A stretch of DNA of 64,000 nucleotides from Candidatus Amulumruptor caecigallinarius (GTDB taxonomy: Bacteria > Bacteroidota > Bacteroidia > Bacteroidales > Muribaculaceae): contig CALUMU010000001.1 of NCBI GenBank assembly GCA_944321825.1, positions 186,001 through 250,000 of the forward strand. The letters run 5' to 3'. Both the position numbers and the translations under genes were made by a program. Shown piece by piece: positions 61,567 to 64,000 of the stretch (position 1 is the first letter of the stretch; every line of letters begins with the position of its first letter). The notes below the pieces were generated by a model that saw only the letters and a program-made list of their open reading frames with translations, ran no database searches and was not told the DNA's origin.

Positions 61567-64000
61567 ATGAATATATCACAAAAAGCAAAACTGCTCATGC
61601 CGCTTGCCATTGCTGGGCTTGTCCCGACGGAAGGACTTAATGCAGCCCGTATAGCCTATATCGACATGGAGGCTGACGGCAGCGGACGCTTGACCGAGTC
61701 GGTCAGCGGCGCGTCACTTGACATTTATGGAAATTTTGTGCCGGAAAATATCCCCGGGGCTGTAGGTAAAGCTCTCCGGTTTGACGGTTACACGACATAC
61801 GTGTCGGGTGATTTAGGTCAGATTGGAGCGTCGGATATTGAGGCTATGACCGTGTCGCTATGGATAGCTCCGGAGACATATCCGATAGTGGAGGTGGATG
61901 TCGCCACGACAAAGAAAATCGTGGTGGCCGGAACGATTGACAATGATGCCAAAAAAGGTTGGGCGGTGTCGCTCGGCAATAACGGTAATTATTCGTTTGA
62001 CTTCTATAGCGACGGCATGTCCGGCACAGTGCAGGCCGATGACAAATTGCCGGCTTATGAATGGAGTCATGTCGTGGTCGTAGTAGGCAATAACCGCGTC
62101 ACGATATACCGTAACGGAGAGAAAGTATCGGCTATACGCCGATGCAATAAGATTGACAATGCTCCGACTGCTTTCTGCATAGGCAAGGGCGCGGAGACAT
62201 CCAAGACAGGAGTGTTCAACATCAACACATTCAACGGACTCATTGACGACATAGAGGTGTATGACACAGCACTTGACCTGACGGAGTTTGCCGGGGTATC
62301 GCCGCAAAATGCTGCAGATCTCAGCATCCCGGCCTCACGCTATGAGGGCGATGTATTGCGTCCGAGATTCCATGGTATGCCGGCTACGGCGTGGACCAAC
62401 GAGTGCCACGGCATGACATATTCTGACGGGCGGTATCATCTTTTCTTCCAGAAAAACGCCAATGGACCATATATGACGCGGTTGCACTGGGGGCATATCT
62501 CCAGCGAGAACCTCTATGACTGGCGCGAGGAGAAGATTGCCTTGGTTCCCGGTGCCGATTATGACATCAAAGGCTGCTGGAGCGGCTGTGTGTTTACCGA
62601 CGATGAGATTACAGGCGGCAAACCCAATATAATATATACAGGCGTGGACTACGTAAAGGCTTCCATTGCGCAGGCCGAACCTGTAGATGATTCGCTCATG
62701 GAGTGGAACCGCAAGTGGGATTATCCGATTATATCCAATGCGCCGGCTGGCTTGTCGGATGATTTCCGCGACCCGTATTTTTTCCGCAACGGCGACGATG
62801 CGTATATAATCGTGGGTACATCGAAGGACGGTATAGGAGCTGCCACGCTGCACAAGTATAGTCCCAAGAGCGGCATATGGAGTAACCGTGGTGAGATTTT
62901 CTTCAAAGGGACGAGCACGAACCTTGACGGAAGATTCTGGGAGATGCCGACGATGACACTCATGGGCGACAAGTGGCTGTTTACTGCCACGCCTCTGGAT
63001 ACGTCGCGTGGGGTGGCCGCGCTCTACTGGACCGGTAATGTCAATGCCGACGGCACTTTCAGCCCAGACAACATCACTCCGGCCAATATCGAACTGCCAG
63101 GATTTGCCCGTGACGGCTACGGACTGCTGTCACCCACCATCTTCCAGCACGAAGGCAAGACCATCGCACTCGGCATCGTCCCTGACAAGCTGCCTTCGGA
63201 AGTGAATTATGATATGGGGTATGCCCACCTTTATTCGCTGCCGCGTGAATGGTCGCTTGACGCAAATGGTAACCTGTGCCAGAAGCCTTATGCAGGGCTG
63301 ACTGCGATGCGCAAGGGGGCAGGTGTGGTAAAAAAGAATGTTACCCTTGACGGCTCGGAGAAGCTTGACGGTATCGGAGGCCGTGAAGTGGAGCTGATGG
63401 GTGAGTTTGTCATCGGTTCTGGCAAGTGCGGTTTCACTCTGCTCGATGACGGAGCGAGTGCTCTCAGGGTATATTATGACGGGACGACCAATGAGGTGGT
63501 GGTAGATGCCAGTGGACTCAGTCGCCATGTCAATGATGCCGGAGTGTTTGACGGACTCTACCGTAGCCGTCTGCCCGAGCAGTTGTCGGTCGGTCAGACA
63601 GTGAAGCTGCACGTTTACTTTGACCATTCTATCGTAGATTTCTTTATCAATGACACATGGGCGGCATCTGTACGTGTATTTGCTAAAGGCAAGATGACCG
63701 AGGATGTGACCGCGTTTTCCGATACGCCTGTCGGCGCGTCAATCAACGCCTGGAACCTTGATGCTGGCAACGGCGCGTCGATAGATGATGTAGCCTCTGA
63801 CGGCGCGGCATACGACCTTTCAGCCCACGCAGGTATGCTGGAATACGGCAATCTGCCGGTAGGGGCTGAAGTATCGGTCTATGATGTCAGCGGTCGCTGT
63901 ATGTTTCGCCACAAGGTCGACGATTCCTGCGGACAGTTATATACCGGTCTGCAGGGATTCCATATTGTAAGAGTCGCATCGGCGGATGCCTCAGAGTCTA
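61567..64000 (+). CDS. LamG-GH32 fructanase-like protein, partial (runs off the right edge)
   Basis: 811 codons are visible with no stop. A signal-like start (MNISQKAKLLMPLAIAGLVP) is followed by a LamG/concanavalin-like domain (about 28-240, ending GLIDDIEVYDTAL). The GH32 propeller begins near residue 265. The nucleophile motif reads TNECHG, so Glu279 stands where Asp is usual (NDPNG). The RDP motif (FRDPYFF, Asp402) and the acid/base Glu459 (WEMPT) are intact. A GH32 C-terminal sandwich and a sorting-like tail (VSVYDVSGRC ... LQGFHIVRVA) follow. It probably attacks or binds fructan outside the cell. Confidence 0.88.
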   Translation, partial: MNISQKAKLLMPLAIAGLVPTEGLNAARIAYIDMEADGSGRLTESVSGASLDIYGNFVPENIPGAVGKALRFDGYTTYVSGDLGQIGASDIEAMTVSLWIAPETYPIVEVDVATTKKIVVAGTIDNDAKKGWAVSLGNNGNYSFDFYSDGMSGTVQADDKLPAYEWSHVVVVVGNNRVTIYRNGEKVSAIRRCNKIDNAPTAFCIGKGAETSKTGVFNINTFNGLIDDIEVYDTALDLTEFAGVSPQNAADLSIPASRYEGDVLRPRFHGMPATAWTNECHGMTYSDGRYHLFFQKNANGPYMTRLHWGHISSENLYDWREEKIALVPGADYDIKGCWSGCVFTDDEITGGKPNIIYTGVDYVKASIAQAEPVDDSLMEWNRKWDYPIISNAPAGLSDDFRDPYFFRNGDDAYIIVGTSKDGIGAATLHKYSPKSGIWSNRGEIFFKGTSTNLDGRFWEMPTMTLMGDKWLFTATPLDTSRGVAALYWTGNVNADGTFSPDNITPANIELPGFARDGYGLLSPTIFQHEGKTIALGIVPDKLPSEVNYDMGYAHLYSLPREWSLDANGNLCQKPYAGLTAMRKGAGVVKKNVTLDGSEKLDGIGGREVELMGEFVIGSGKCGFTLLDDGASALRVYYDGTTNEVVVDASGLSRHVNDAGVFDGLYRSRLPEQLSVGQTVKLHVYFDHSIVDFFINDTWAASVRVFAKGKMTEDVTAFSDTPVGASINAWNLDAGNGASIDDVASDGAAYDLSAHAGMLEYGNLPVGAEVSVYDVSGRCMFRHKVDDSCGQLYTGLQGFHIVRVASADASES

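Overview
The window looks like chromosome of a gut Bacteroidales, most probably a Muribaculaceae-type genome of moderately high GC. The evidence is a SusC/SusD fructan locus with a one-protein hybrid two-component regulator, glycine-lipid genes (glsA/glsB), pyruvate:ferredoxin oxidoreductase, C-terminal tails ending in a NLQG..PGIY.VR pattern, and nine promoters of the Bacteroidetes type (TTG, exactly 20 bp, TAnnTTTG). No insertion sequence, phage or CRISPR was seen.

Layout. 1-8.4 kb: tail of an unknown gene, gdhA, an M3 peptidase, a prolyl aminopeptidase, a HAD phosphatase and ribF with a long low-complexity insert, followed by a promoter- and terminator-bounded intergenic segment that may encode a small RNA. 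8.4-16.5 kb: branched-chain amino acid genes on the minus strand (ilvD-ilvB-ilvN-thioesterase-ilvC, then ilvE on its own promoter, then an HD hydrolase). 16.8-31.1 kb, mostly plus strand: glgB, lpxB, a SemiSWEET transporter, a cytidylate-kinase-like gene, murB, murA (ending in a C16A10 tract), DUF177-rpmF-fabH-era-der, tyrS and tRNA-Gln; a lone PDZ aspartyl protease faces murA. 31.2-40.6 kb, minus strand: a GH13 protein with altered catalytic motifs, a LuxR-type regulator, a polytopic membrane protein, glsB, glsA, namZ, a MATE exporter and panB. 41-46.8 kb, plus strand: nifJ, a small membrane protein, an MscS channel with a charged insert and a small beta-barrel.

46.8-64 kb is a fructan utilisation locus. 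A fructokinase, a FucP-type permease and a GH32 enzyme form one minus-strand operon. The hybrid sensor (periplasmic sugar-binding domain, histidine kinase, receiver, AraC HTH) lies divergently beside it. It is followed by susC, susD, two DUF4960 proteins and a second GH32 protein with a LamG domain that runs off the right edge. The proposed flow is: surface GH32 and binding proteins cut and hold fructan, SusCD imports oligosaccharides, periplasmic GH32 releases fructose, and the permease and fructokinase feed glycolysis, with the hybrid sensor switching on both operons. A 25-bp near-palindrome occurs once before each operon, about 63 bp upstream of a TAnnTTTG box in both cases.

The most unusual signals are: (1) seven diverged arrays with a 9-bp period, each just past the 3' end of a gene in the left part of the window; (2) the shared fructan operator with conserved geometry; (3) the candidate small RNA at 8.06-8.22 kb; (4) the C16A10 tract inside the murA 3' end; and (5) enzymes with inserted or altered motifs (ribF, MscS, GH13, the second GH32).
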